A stretch of DNA of 58,171 bases, from positions 1-58,171 of the IMG/VR virus record IMGVR_UViG_3300042509_002108; one strand, 5' to 3'. Below the pieces are notes generated by a model that saw only the letters and a list, made by a program, of their open reading frames with translations, was not told the DNA's origin and ran no database searches. The stretch is from a virus. Shown here in pieces: positions 32,837 through 40,158 of the stretch; within the stretch, counting starts at the first letter, position 1, and each line of letters begins with the position of its first letter. Made by a program: the position numbers and the translations under genes.

Positions 32837-32933
32837 ATGGCACTACATGTTCGATAGCGATCTTGAATGGCAGATCGCTTATCTGGAGTATTGCTGGTTG
32901 CTTGATGCGGCTTTTCACTACTGTGATTTTTAG
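32826..32933 (+). CDS. Tiny aromatic/acidic peptide, 35 aa
   Basis: ATGATG at 32826 inside the end of the membrane protein gene; TAG at 32931. The sequence is Trp/Tyr/Asp-rich (MLEWHYMFDSDLEWQ). Too short for any family; weak but open and coupled. Confidence 0.4.
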   Translation: MMLEWHYMFDSDLEWQIAYLEYCWLLDAAFHYCDF

Positions 32934-32982
32934 ATCTACACACCATTAGGTTCAACAATTTGCCACGCACTAAAACAACTCG

Positions 32983-33189
32983 ATGACTAATTCCAAACTT
33001 CAAGAATTCCACGCAACCTCTGCTCAACTCATCCGCGCTGTCATCTACAACGCAATCAAAGACACTGCCGATTGCCATTGGCGTGTTGCTGAAGGGCCAG
33101 AAGAAGGTAGCCAAATGGTGCGTGTTCGCGACCTGCTGGCATGGGCTGAACAAATCGCTTCCAACCTGGAGAAAACTGATGACAACTGA
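32983..33189 (+). CDS. Small hypothetical protein, 68 aa
   Basis: MTNSKLQEFHATSAQLIRAVIYNAI and VRVRDLLAWAEQIASNLEK are two helices. Likely a coiled-coil or four-helix subunit. It follows a ~50-bp gap after the 35-aa peptide and overlaps the next paralogue gene. Unrecognised. Confidence 0.66.
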   Translation: MTNSKLQEFHATSAQLIRAVIYNAIKDTADCHWRVAEGPEEGSQMVRVRDLLAWAEQIASNLEKTDDN

Positions 33190-33532
33190 GCACCCCATTA
33201 TCCCGCCGCCGGAGCTGTTTGCCGAGTGGCTCGCTGAAGCCAAGCGGTTGCACCCCGCAGAATCGACTGGTTTCATCGCTGGTGAAGTTGCCAGACTCGC
33301 GTATCAAACGGGCGCAGACCAAGAGCTGGAGGCGTGTTGTGAGTGGCTTGACGATTATCTCTTAGCTCCTAAGTCAGGTCAGCTTCGCGCCGCACGACGG
33401 CCCAAAGCATTGAGCTTGAAGGAGCAGGCGCTTGAGCAGTTGGATGGAATTGCAGCCGTATTCCGAATGACTCACGGTGGCAACCTCGTATGTGACACCA
33501 TCCGCCGCGCACTGGAGGCCCTGCCCGAATGA
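33179..33532 (+). CDS. PPPEL/LEACCEW-family protein, paralogue 2
   Basis: 117 residues, MTTEHPIIPPPELFAEW, then ARLAYQTGADQELEACCEWL, RRPKALSLKEQALEQL and a C-terminal TIRRALEALPE helix. Same family as 31144 and 47512, with a longer middle. The recurrence suggests duplicated gene cassettes. Function unknown. Confidence 0.82.
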   Translation: MTTEHPIIPPPELFAEWLAEAKRLHPAESTGFIAGEVARLAYQTGADQELEACCEWLDDYLLAPKSGQLRAARRPKALSLKEQALEQLDGIAAVFRMTHGGNLVCDTIRRALEALPE

Positions 33533-33741
33533 CTTACGTGACAGGCCACAGCCAAGAAATACGAGGGCTGCTTGATGCTTTGGGCATTCCGCTCAAAGCC
33601 GTTACAGGAGTTCGCTTGTTTGTTGAAACCGATCAAATCGTTCGAGTTGAAGTAGAGCGGCTGGTTACTGCTGACGAGATAGGTGAGATAATAGAGTGGG
33701 TTCTCAAGCACGGCATCAAGGCGGAGCAACTCAATGACTGA
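33529..33741 (+). CDS. Small hypothetical protein, 70 aa
   Basis: MTYVTGHSQEIRGLLDALGIP, then VRLFVETDQIVRVEVERLVTADE and a helix, ending QLND like other genes of the chain. An alpha-beta-beta-alpha fold is likely. Overlaps the next gene by ATGACTGA (33734-33741). Confidence 0.7.
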   Translation: MTYVTGHSQEIRGLLDALGIPLKAVTGVRLFVETDQIVRVEVERLVTADEIGEIIEWVLKHGIKAEQLND

Positions 33742-34054
33742 CCATCTCACCTCCCGCGCTCAGCGCCTGGTCGAAGAGTTTGAGTACGGCGAAAGCGTTC
33801 GCGAGGGCATTGCCAACGTGCTGCTGCACTTGGCCGCCACCTGGGCCAACTACAGCGATGGCGACGAGTATTGGCACGGGGTAACGGTTAACACCATTGA
33901 AGAATTCGCCACTGAACTCACCGCTCCCACCTTGCTTGACCGCGCTATGGCCGGCGATCGTGCTGCCGCCAGGCAGTTCCTGCAGGAGGCGGGCTTTGTT
34001 GACGAGCACGGCCAACTCACTGCTTTCTATCGACTGGAGAGCCCCAATGATTGA
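33734..34054 (+). CDS. Hypothetical helical protein, 106 aa
   Basis: LTSRAQRLVEEFEYGESVREGIANVLL and the tail AAARQFLQEAGFVDEHGQL; mostly helical and acidic. It starts at the recurrent ATGACTGA overlap. No family recognised; the genomic chain suggests an accessory early function. Confidence 0.68.
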   Translation: MTDHLTSRAQRLVEEFEYGESVREGIANVLLHLAATWANYSDGDEYWHGVTVNTIEEFATELTAPTLLDRAMAGDRAAARQFLQEAGFVDEHGQLTAFYRLESPND

Positions 34055-34145
34055 CAACCGAATGGTGCAAGCATTCATGATTGGTTTTTTGGCTAATCCC
34101 ATACTCTGGATCGCAATCCATCACTTGATCAATTACCGTCAATGA
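34047..34145 (+). CDS. Tiny membrane peptide, 32 aa
   Basis: ATG 34047 overlaps the preceding stop; TGA 34143-34145 overlaps the next start. One hydrophobic helix (AFMIGFLANPILWIAIHHLI). Possibly a membrane-associated accessory protein. Confidence 0.5.
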   Translation: MIDNRMVQAFMIGFLANPILWIAIHHLINYRQ

Positions 34146-34345
34146 CTGACCTAATCTCACTTGAAGAGCACAACAAAAAACACGGTACTCTTTATGACTT
34201 CACACGTCCCCGTAGAAACGGAATTGCTTGTCCAGCCTGTGGTTGTGAATTGATAGATTCCAACCCTTCTACGGTGCTTGCTAGTTATCCCCCTCAATAT
34301 CGCGTTCATTGTTCGTCTTGTGACTACCATGGCACCCGCTTCTGA
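34142..34345 (+). CDS. Zinc-ribbon small protein, 67 aa
   Basis: CPACGCEL and CSSCDYHG form a four-cysteine ribbon at the C-terminal half; the N-terminus is LISLEEHNKKHGTLYDFTRP. Such ribbons bind nucleic acid or partners; the role is unknown. ATGA overlap upstream, 17-bp overlap with the next gene. Confidence 0.72.
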   Translation: MTDLISLEEHNKKHGTLYDFTRPRRNGIACPACGCELIDSNPSTVLASYPPQYRVHCSSCDYHGTRF

Positions 34346-34655
34346 TGTCTCCCCCGCCGCGCAAGCAGTACTGAACGCCGTAACACTTAATCGCTACGAC
34401 GTACCTTACTACGCCTGTCCGAAGTCGATTGACCAGATCAAATCCGATGTCGCCGCCGCCTTTCGCGCTGCTGCTGATCAGGTGGTGCCAGATCAACAAG
34501 AGCCAGCCAGCTCACCGCACATGGGCAATTTCATCTCTAATGTGCAGTGGCGTCAATCTCAGGCTATCCGCACCCAACTCCTCGCAATCGCTGATGAGCT
34601 TGAAGCCATTGACGAGGAAGATGCTTTTGTCGTCACCACCGAATTTAAAGCTTAG
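34329..34655 (+). CDS. SPAAQAVL/AAADQVVP-family protein, paralogue 1
   Basis: 108 residues from ATG 34329 (MAPASDVSPAAQAVLNAV); the frame start at 34278 is internal to the ribbon gene. Then FRAAADQVVP, RTQLLAIADELE. A second member lies at 47091-47318. The family has two helices around a variable centre; I associate it with cyanophages, function unknown. Confidence 0.8.
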   Translation: MAPASDVSPAAQAVLNAVTLNRYDVPYYACPKSIDQIKSDVAAAFRAAADQVVPDQQEPASSPHMGNFISNVQWRQSQAIRTQLLAIADELEAIDEEDAFVVTTEFKA

Positions 34656-34670
34656 CAGCCAAGCACACTT

Positions 34671-34877
34671 ATGACCGACATCACGTTTTACAAACTCAAC
34701 GCAGCCTTTGCGCATTTAAAAAAGTTTGATCACTTAGCGAAAGATCACGACTTCATTGAAGTGTCTTTATGGCATAACGGTGAAGGTTTTGACGCTCACC
34801 TAGGCGATCAATTCTTCAAACTGACATGGGGTGAGTTCAAGGCACTTAAGAAGCTCGTCAAGGAGTTGGACAAATGA
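34671..34877 (+). CDS. Small hypothetical protein, 68 aa
   Basis: MTDITFYKLNAAFAHLKKF, then FIEVSLWHNGEGFDAHLGDQFF and a Lys-rich helix ending KELDK. An alpha/beta fold is likely. ATGA overlap with the next gene. Unrecognised. Confidence 0.66.
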   Translation: MTDITFYKLNAAFAHLKKFDHLAKDHDFIEVSLWHNGEGFDAHLGDQFFKLTWGEFKALKKLVKELDK

Positions 34878-35287
34878 CCCATCCTCAAGCGTCGTCAAAC
34901 AAACATGACCCCAAAGGTGGCAATTGCACTCATACAGCCTGGGTCAAGAACGGCAGGGTGTTCCTGTCCAATGACGATGACTCTTATTACCAGCAAGACT
35001 TCAAAAATCGAGAAGAGCTTCAAGCATTTGTCGACCACCTCTGGCGGATCGCTGATGAAGCCTGGCCCAAACAGTCTGACGATCTGCTGAAGCGTCTGCG
35101 CAACGCCTACCAGTGCTGCAAATCATGCGGCACCACGTATGGCGTTTACAGCGTTGGGTGCAGCAGCAGTCGAATCGGCAAGTGCGACGTATGCGACGCA
35201 GAAACCTGGGTTACGGAAACGCGAGACTACGCTTACTTGATCACAGGTATTCGCCGTGTGGAGACTGCTCGCAAAAGCGCTGGGTGA
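34874..35287 (+). CDS. Hypothetical protein with zinc ribbon, 137 aa
   Basis: An N-terminal ~50 residues (THTAWVKNGRVFLSNDDDSYY) precede a helix and a Cys-rich part CCKSCGTTYGVYSVGCSSS...CDVCDAETWV, a zinc ribbon of NrdR/ClpX-like look. Last gene before a convergent regulator. Function unknown; DNA or RNA binding is plausible. Confidence 0.68.
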   Translation: MTHPQASSNKHDPKGGNCTHTAWVKNGRVFLSNDDDSYYQQDFKNREELQAFVDHLWRIADEAWPKQSDDLLKRLRNAYQCCKSCGTTYGVYSVGCSSSRIGKCDVCDAETWVTETRDYAYLITGIRRVETARKSAG

Positions 35288-35312
35288 ACGGGCCAGCGCA
35301 TGTGATCGCGAG

Positions 35313-35522
35313 TCAGATCGGGTTGCCTTGATCCGGCTCGTGATCCTTGCCAGTTACTTGATCACGAATTGTTTCATCATTGCGGGTGTCATTCGACATT
35401 GGGGGCCGAAGGGTCCGCAAGACCCGGCTGTACGGGATTTTGAGTGCGCGCGCGATGGCGGCAGCTTTCATGCCACCACGGTGCATGAAGAAGATCAGCT
35501 CTCGATCAAAGACCTCAGGCAT
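35313..35522 (-). CDS. Small HTH regulator, divergent from the recombination operon
   Basis: 69 residues from ATG 35522; the longer frame to 35660 overlaps the divergent gene and is rejected. FMHRGGMKAAAIARALKIPYSRVLRTLR is a helix-turn-helix; the tail is acidic. It sits opposite the gene at 35580, sharing a 57-bp intergenic space with CCTTTAT repeats. A candidate lysogeny or early-switch repressor. Confidence 0.72.
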   Translation of the reverse strand: MPEVFDRELIFFMHRGGMKAAAIARALKIPYSRVLRTLRPPMSNDTRNDETIRDQVTGKDHEPDQGNPI

Positions 35523-35554
35523 GGGGCTGGACAATTCGTCTAGGGCTATGGTAG

Positions 35555-35573
35555 CCTTTATAGGTACCTTTAT
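35555..35573. promoter_or_regulatory. Possible operator: direct CCTTTAT repeats
   Basis: CCTTTAT at 35555-35561 and 35567-35573, 12 bp apart, around the palindrome TAGGTACCTA-like centre (35561-35570). They lie between the divergent HTH gene and the first gene of the recombination operon, just upstream of its start. A plausible binding site for that HTH protein. Confidence 0.5.
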
Positions 35574-35579
35574 CCACTT

Positions 35580-35744
35580 ATGACTCCAGAGGAATTTCGG
35601 GACGCATTGGTCCCCATCCGAGACCAACTCGATCAGGTGCTCGGCAAGATTTATTGGCAAGACGGCATGGCGGAGTCATTTCTTGCGCTTCGCCACTCAC
35701 TTGAAAACCTAAAACTCGCTCGCGACTTATCTCATCGTGTCTGA
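35580..35744 (+). CDS. Small helical protein, 54 aa
   Basis: ATG 35580, MTPEEFRDALVPIRDQLDQVLGKIYW, then SFLALRHSLENLKLARDL; two helices. It overlaps the exonuclease start by 8 bp, so it is cotranslated with it. Position suggests a leader protein of the recombination cassette. Confidence 0.62.
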   Translation: MTPEEFRDALVPIRDQLDQVLGKIYWQDGMAESFLALRHSLENLKLARDLSHRV

Positions 35745-36573
35745 TTACCACTCACATCCAGCGCTGTCAGCGTCGAAGCTCAAGACAATTATCAGTGGCA
35801 CACCGCGTGACTACTGGGCAAAACACGTTGATCCAGATCGCAAGCCATTCCTGCCCACAGATGCAATGCGTCAAGGCAGCTTGGTCGATTGCCTGATTAC
35901 TGAGCCGGCCGAGTACTCGGCAAGATATCTGATTGCACCTCAGTGTGATCGCCGCACCAAGGAGGGAAAAGCGATCTGGTCTGAGTTCCAGGCCGAAGCC
36001 GCCGGTCGTGAGGTGATCACCCGCGACTGGGAGGACAATGCACTGCGCGTTGTGGAGGCGCTGATGCGTGATCCAGATGCAGCTTCACTGCTCAGGGATG
36101 GCCAAGGGCAGGAGCCTCACTTCTGGCATGACAGCCTGATGGAGGTCGACTGCCGGTACAAGCCTGATGTAGAGCATCCTGATCGCGGCATCCTTGTGGA
36201 CCTCAAAAAGGCACGGTCCGCAAGTCCTCGGATGTTTGCAGCGCAGTCGTATTCGCTGGCGTATGACCTGCAGATGGCGCATTACAGCGCAGGCTGGGCC
36301 GATCGTTACGGCGAGCCCCCGCACACTCACATCCTTGTTGCGTATGAGTGGCAGTGGCCGCATAACATCAGCGTCAACGTACTCAGCCCCGATCTGATTG
36401 AGGAGGGCCATCGCCGCCGCGAGGAAGCGATCGTTGCAGTCAAACGCTGCATGGAAGCTGATCAGTGGCCGTCATGGGGCACTGTTGAGATAGATGTACC
36501 GCGCTGGGCGCATGCGGATGATCCTGCGAATGCGACCGATGCTGATGACCTTGAACTGGAGGGGCTCGAGTGA
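35737..36573 (+). CDS. RecE-like exonuclease (PD-(D/E)XK)
   Basis: 278 residues, GTG start at 35737. ALSASKLKTIISGTPRDYWAKH, MRQGSLVDCLITEP, EVDCRYKPDVEH and GILVDLKKARSASPRMFAAQSY give the RecE/exonuclease VIII-type core: Asp of RYKPD and Asp-x-Lys of VDLKK. Such 5'-3' exonucleases work with an annealing protein in phage recombination. Overlaps the next gene, which may be that partner. Confidence 0.88.
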   Translation: MSDYHSHPALSASKLKTIISGTPRDYWAKHVDPDRKPFLPTDAMRQGSLVDCLITEPAEYSARYLIAPQCDRRTKEGKAIWSEFQAEAAGREVITRDWEDNALRVVEALMRDPDAASLLRDGQGQEPHFWHDSLMEVDCRYKPDVEHPDRGILVDLKKARSASPRMFAAQSYSLAYDLQMAHYSAGWADRYGEPPHTHILVAYEWQWPHNISVNVLSPDLIEEGHRRREEAIVAVKRCMEADQWPSWGTVEIDVPRWAHADDPANATDADDLELEGLE

Positions 36574-37118
36574 ATTTTGATGAGCTGTATCCAGGCCGCT
36601 TTTTGAAAGCTGGCCTGATCCCAAACGGAAAAGCAAATTACACGATTAAATCTGTCGCCAAGGAGCAGATCGAAGGCGAGCGCGGCCTTGAGGACAAGGT
36701 TGTGATGGGATTCGAAGAAACCGCATTGCAGCTAGTTCTTCCCAAGGTGAATGCCGTTGCTGTCCGTGCGATGTTTGGCAGCGATGTTCAAGCATGGATT
36801 GGCAAGCGTTTGACGTTGTATGCGACGACGGACATCATGCCGTTCCCCAAGCGCAGGAACGAGCCATGTATTCGCGTATTCGGCAGTCCCGATATTCGTG
36901 AGCAGGTGGTGTGTGAGTGGCAGCCACCGAAACGCCGCAAGCTTGTGCAAACGCTGCAGCCAACTGGGTATTACGTGACGGCGTGGAATGCAATCCATCA
37001 AGCCACGCCAGATCAAATGCCAGCGATGCGTGCCAGGGTTGATCAGCTCACCGCACAGGGCGAACTGACAGCCGAGGAGGCAACGCAATTGGTTGCTGCA
37101 ATCGAAGCCAGAGTGTAG
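36570..37118 (+). CDS. Putative ssDNA-binding recombination partner
   Basis: 182 residues. MNFDELYPGRFLKAGLIPNG, then VVMGFEETALQLVLPKVNAVAVRAMFGSDVQAWIGKRLTLYAT; a beta-rich first half like OB-fold ssDNA-binding proteins found beside phage RecE genes. The basic QPPKRRKLVQ and the helical C-terminus may bind partners. Coupled by ATGA to the exonuclease. No annealase motif is certain. Confidence 0.6.
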   Translation: MNFDELYPGRFLKAGLIPNGKANYTIKSVAKEQIEGERGLEDKVVMGFEETALQLVLPKVNAVAVRAMFGSDVQAWIGKRLTLYATTDIMPFPKRRNEPCIRVFGSPDIREQVVCEWQPPKRRKLVQTLQPTGYYVTAWNAIHQATPDQMPAMRARVDQLTAQGELTAEEATQLVAAIEARV

Positions 37119-37149
37119 TCTGTTTATCGAGTTCGTTTTATTTTGCGTT

Positions 37150-37482
37150 ATGTCGGAGTTCGAAAAGGTATCGATCGAAGAGGCGCGTAGTCGCATTGCG
37201 CGTCGCAGTAAGACCACTCCGCTGCGGGACGAAATTCTCGCCATGCAGGCAGGTGACGCGATCTCCGTTTCGTTCTATAATTCGGAAACGGGCGATGGGT
37301 TCAAGCCGACCACGGTCGCCCAGGTCGTCAGCCAGATGTCGAAAGACGGTGAGCTGCGATATTCAATGCGCAAGAACACGGATGGCGACGGCTGTTACGT
37401 GATGTGCATTGCCAAAACCCCTGAGGATGCATTGCGTCCAAAGCGTGGTCGGAAGCCCAAAATCCAGGAGACAGTCTCTTGA
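37150..37482 (+). CDS. Hypothetical DNA-metabolism protein, 110 aa
   Basis: ATG 37150 (MSEFEKVSIEEARSRIARRS). A beta-type centre (AISVSFYNSETGDGFKPTTVAQVVSQM, RYSMRKNTDGDGCYVMCIA) and a basic end (KRGRKPK). Between the ssDNA-binding-like genes, so probably part of recombination or replication. Overlaps the next gene by four bases. Confidence 0.62.
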   Translation: MSEFEKVSIEEARSRIARRSKTTPLRDEILAMQAGDAISVSFYNSETGDGFKPTTVAQVVSQMSKDGELRYSMRKNTDGDGCYVMCIAKTPEDALRPKRGRKPKIQETVS

Positions 37483-37907
37483 CTTTTACCGCTAGTGGCG
37501 CGCTGTTTCAACAGACCGCAGAGCAACTTCAACAGCGTCTTGGTGATCGTTACGATGCATCCAAGAATTATCCGCAGTATGACGGGATCATGAATATCCC
37601 GGCTGATCAGGCGTATGCGCTTGCTCAGTACTTGATGAACGGGCAGCCGATTGGTGAACGGCAGGAAATCCCGGTGCGGATCTCAGGCTGGAAGAAGCAG
37701 TCGAATGCTGGAAAGCCGTATCTGAGCTTGAGCTTCAAGCCTGATTCACGTGTACAGCAAGTCGCTCCGGCGCCCGCGCCCGCACCCGCACCCGCACCCG
37801 CACCCGTAGTGGCAGCTCCGCCACCAGTGGTGCAACAAGCTGCTCAGCAGGTTGCAACTGCGTTTAACGGCGTGGTCTCAACCTTCGAAGACGAACTGCC
37901 CTTCTGA
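37479..37907 (+). CDS. SSB-like protein with acidic tip
   Basis: 142 residues, TTG start overlapping the previous stop. A compact domain (ASKNYPQYDGIMNIPADQAYALAQYL, EIPVRISGWKKQS, PYLSLSFKP) is joined by a long (Ala-Pro) linker to the tail FEDELPF. That acidic tip is the hallmark by which bacterial SSB recruits partners. The linker comes from a GCACCC-type DNA repeat (about 37768-37805). The domain is not a classical SSB OB fold that I can confirm. Confidence 0.75.
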   Translation: MTFTASGALFQQTAEQLQQRLGDRYDASKNYPQYDGIMNIPADQAYALAQYLMNGQPIGERQEIPVRISGWKKQSNAGKPYLSLSFKPDSRVQQVAPAPAPAPAPAPAPVVAAPPPVVQQAAQQVATAFNGVVSTFEDELPF

Positions 37908-37949
37908 TCAACCTGGGGCGGCTCCGGTCGCCCCTTACTTCGCGAAATT

Positions 37950-38372
37950 ATGGAATTTACCTTCAACAGCAAATCTCTAGAGCGTCAAGTTTCGCTGCAT
38001 CAAATTCACGAGCTGACGGCTACTGATGCCCGCAAGCTGCACGCTGAACTTGTGATCGCCGTCCAAGCAATGGACGACAAGGTTAATGAAGCGCAAATTA
38101 CAGCGCAAGCATCAGGCATTCCTGCCGATAAAGATTGGATTCATCGCGTCAAGAAAAAACGTCGCATTTGCGTTGCGTTTGCTACGCAGGTAAAGCAAGC
38201 GATGGAAAGTTCGACGACGCCCCAGCAGCCGACCAGCTTCGTGACGATCTATCAGCAAAGACTGGACGAGCTTTTGCTTGAGGAGCTTGGTCAAACTGTT
38301 TTTGACGAGATCAAGGCAGAAGCGAGGGATCTTGCGCTTGCAGATCTTCAAGTGCCAGCTCAAGGCGCATAA
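37950..38372 (+). CDS. Hypothetical helical protein, 140 aa
   Basis: Mostly helical and charged: LHQIHELTATDARKLHAELVIAVQAM, basic VKKKRRICVAFA, then QQRLDELLLEELGQTVFDEIK. No family recognised. It follows the SSB-like gene by 42 bp and overlaps the end of a minus-strand frame. Confidence 0.66.
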   Translation: MEFTFNSKSLERQVSLHQIHELTATDARKLHAELVIAVQAMDDKVNEAQITAQASGIPADKDWIHRVKKKRRICVAFATQVKQAMESSTTPQQPTSFVTIYQQRLDELLLEELGQTVFDEIKAEARDLALADLQVPAQGA

Positions 38373-38514
38373 TTTCCCAAACTGCTTGCTGAAGCATGTT
38401 TTGGTACATCACGCAGGAGCGGTAAAGGCTAGCCTCACGCTCCGTCATCGAACGAGCAGCGAGTTCATGCTGCAGCTCCTGCTCGGGCGAAATGTTGTTT
38501 TTAATCCATTCCAT
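38311..38514 (-). CDS. Possible small helical protein on the opposite strand
   Basis: 67 residues, MEWIKNNISPEQELQHELAARSM then LYRSCVMYQNMLQQAVWEIMRLELALE; protein-like and amphipathic. It overlaps the preceding plus gene by 62 bp and lies alone on the minus strand. It could be an antisense-encoded accessory gene. Confidence 0.48.
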   Translation of the reverse strand: MEWIKNNISPEQELQHELAARSMTEREASLYRSCVMYQNMLQQAVWEIMRLELALEDLQAQDPSLLP

Positions 38515-38603
38515 TTTTCATCATGCACTGGGTCGAGGAAGACGCTGGCAAAACACAGCACGGGGAAGGGATCAGCAGAGCGCCAGCAGGTGTCAGAACA
38601 AAA

Positions 38604-38735
38604 ATGTTTAATTTAATCGTAAAGCAACCAGGAGCAAGGCCCATGAAATTCAGCATTCCAGCAGAATCAGCGACGAAGGCAAGGCAATATGCCGCTGCAC
38701 GCTGGCCGATGGCTCAGGTGGAGGTGGTGAAATGA
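38604..38735 (+). CDS. Small hypothetical protein, 43 aa
   Basis: ATG 38604 (MFNLIVKQPGARPMKFSIPA) is preferred over 38523, because the extra upstream part is not protein-like. A beta-strand, then ATKARQYAAARWPMAQVEVVK: a small alpha/beta module seen in cyanophages. Overlaps ThyX by ATGA. Confidence 0.62.
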   Translation: MFNLIVKQPGARPMKFSIPAESATKARQYAAARWPMAQVEVVK

Positions 38736-39367
38736 GTCGCGTCAGCTTGGTGCATTGCACGCCGGATGCGGAAAAGTTGATTGTGCGGATGGCGCGAGTG
38801 TCCAATCCAGCCAACCAGGAAAACGATGAAACAGCACCTCGATTGCTGCGTTACCTGATCAAGCATTCCCACTGGAGTCCGTTTCAGATGGCGACAATGT
38901 GCGTTCAAATTGAGACTGAGCGGGACATTGCGGCGCAGATTTTGCGGCATTCTTCGTTTGCCTTTCAAGAGTTCAGCACCCGCTACGCCAAGACCGACAT
39001 CGCCGACGCACCGCACCAACGATTGCAGGACCACAAAAATCGGCAGAACAGCATCGATGAGCTGGAACCGTATATGCAGAACTACTGGGCAGAGCGCACA
39101 AGCGACGTAATTGCGCGTTCATTCACCCTGTATGAGCAGATGCTCGAGGAAGGCATCGCCAAGGAGACCGCACGCAGGATTCTGCCGCTATGCACGCCGA
39201 CCACGCTTTATATGTGCGGCTCTTTGCGTTCGTGGTTGCATTACATCCAACTGCGCTCTGCTCACGGCACCCAGCTAGAGCACCAAGAGATCGCCATTGC
39301 CTGCCGCGACATTTTCACCGAACAGTTCCCGACTATCGCGGAGGCAGCATTCGGTGAGATGCCCTAG
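38732..39367 (+). CDS. thyX: Flavin-dependent thymidylate synthase ThyX
   Basis: 211 residues. It makes dTMP from dUMP with FAD and NADPH for phage DNA synthesis. The signature reads ILRHSSFAFQEFSTRY (residues 70-85). The usual RHR-x7-S motif has its second Arg replaced by Ser (72-74 = RHS), although Ser82, Arg84 and Tyr85 are kept. The rest (KHSHWSPFQM, SLRSWLHYIQLRSAHGTQLEHQEIA) is typical. Variant activity or substrate handling is possible. Overlaps neighbouring genes. Confidence 0.94.
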   Translation: MSRVSLVHCTPDAEKLIVRMARVSNPANQENDETAPRLLRYLIKHSHWSPFQMATMCVQIETERDIAAQILRHSSFAFQEFSTRYAKTDIADAPHQRLQDHKNRQNSIDELEPYMQNYWAERTSDVIARSFTLYEQMLEEGIAKETARRILPLCTPTTLYMCGSLRSWLHYIQLRSAHGTQLEHQEIAIACRDIFTEQFPTIAEAAFGEMP

Positions 39368-39578
39368 CTGCGATCACTACGAAATGCGCGTTACGCATAC
39401 TGCTAGAGACACTGCGGAATCTATTACAAGACATCGCAAATGCTTGAAATGCGGCTACAAGACATTCACCGTTGAAGTTGAGCTGCCGCAAGGCGCTGCA
39501 CAGCACAAAAGAGGCGAACCCAGAATTATTCGCCTGCCCTCATACCGTCGCGTCGCTTTTCCTGATGGCAGTCTCTAA
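39354..39578 (+). CDS. NrdR-like zinc-ribbon protein
   Basis: 74 residues, GTG 39354 overlapping ThyX by 14 bp. MRCPSCDHYEMRVTHTARD and RHRKCLKCGYKTFTVEVE match the N-terminal zinc ribbon of NrdR, the repressor of ribonucleotide reductase genes. The ATP-cone domain is missing, so it is at most a truncated or mimic version, perhaps to influence host nucleotide genes. Confidence 0.8.
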   Translation: MRCPSCDHYEMRVTHTARDTAESITRHRKCLKCGYKTFTVEVELPQGAAQHKRGEPRIIRLPSYRRVAFPDGSL

Positions 39579-39852
39579 GAATGCTCGACCCTGCATAACC
39601 TGCAGCCGTATGACAACCAGCTTGCTGCAGTGTCCAGCTTGTTACAAGGAAACTGCTGCTGGCAAAGCCGAAGCGAAACTGAAGAATCGGTTACAGAAAT
39701 ATAAGCCCGCGCATAATGGCGGTCCATGTGCGGCATGCTTGCACTGGATCGGTCGCTGCGGTCTCGGCCTGCCAGAAGGCGGGTCAGAATATGCCCGTGA
39801 CTGCTCTGTGCTTTTACTTCAAAACGAATTATGCGAAGCCATCCCTTCTTGA
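39565..39852 (+). CDS. Zinc-finger protein with CxxCxHW domain, 95 aa
   Basis: ATG 39565 (MAVSKNARPCITCSRM). Two Cys pairs near the start (CITC, CPAC), a basic helix, then CAACLHWIGRCGLGLPEGG and YARDCS. The last motif also occurs in the gene at 40937. Probably a small zinc module of unknown role. Confidence 0.7.
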   Translation: MAVSKNARPCITCSRMTTSLLQCPACYKETAAGKAEAKLKNRLQKYKPAHNGGPCAACLHWIGRCGLGLPEGGSEYARDCSVLLLQNELCEAIPS

Positions 39853-40064
39853 ATCCCCTTGAAGCGGCCCTTATCCGTTGGATCAGCCGCTCACCTCGCA
39901 TTGGCATGATCATGGTTAAAGAGCACAGTTCGCTTGTGAGCTGGATCGTTCGCGATGAGTCTGATCTTTGCGTCGCTGATCTTCACCAGGAAGATGAAGA
40001 CTTTGAAGAGCCGCCTTCGATGCAGTTCGAGCGGCTTTACCATGCACCTGACGCCCAGCGTTAG
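39831..40064 (+). CDS. Small hypothetical protein, 77 aa
   Basis: MRSHPFLNPLEAALIRWISRSP, then MVKEHSSLVSWIVRDESDLCVADL and an acidic end. Alpha/beta composition. Overlaps the previous gene by 22 bp. Unrecognised. Confidence 0.6.
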   Translation: MRSHPFLNPLEAALIRWISRSPRIGMIMVKEHSSLVSWIVRDESDLCVADLHQEDEDFEEPPSMQFERLYHAPDAQR

Positions 40065-40158
40065 ACCTACATGTACCTGCCAAGTGCAGGGGTGGGGTCC
40101 TTTGGCGTTCACCCTGTGACCTGGGGTGTCGAAACCTATTTCAAACCTTGGTTTTTCA

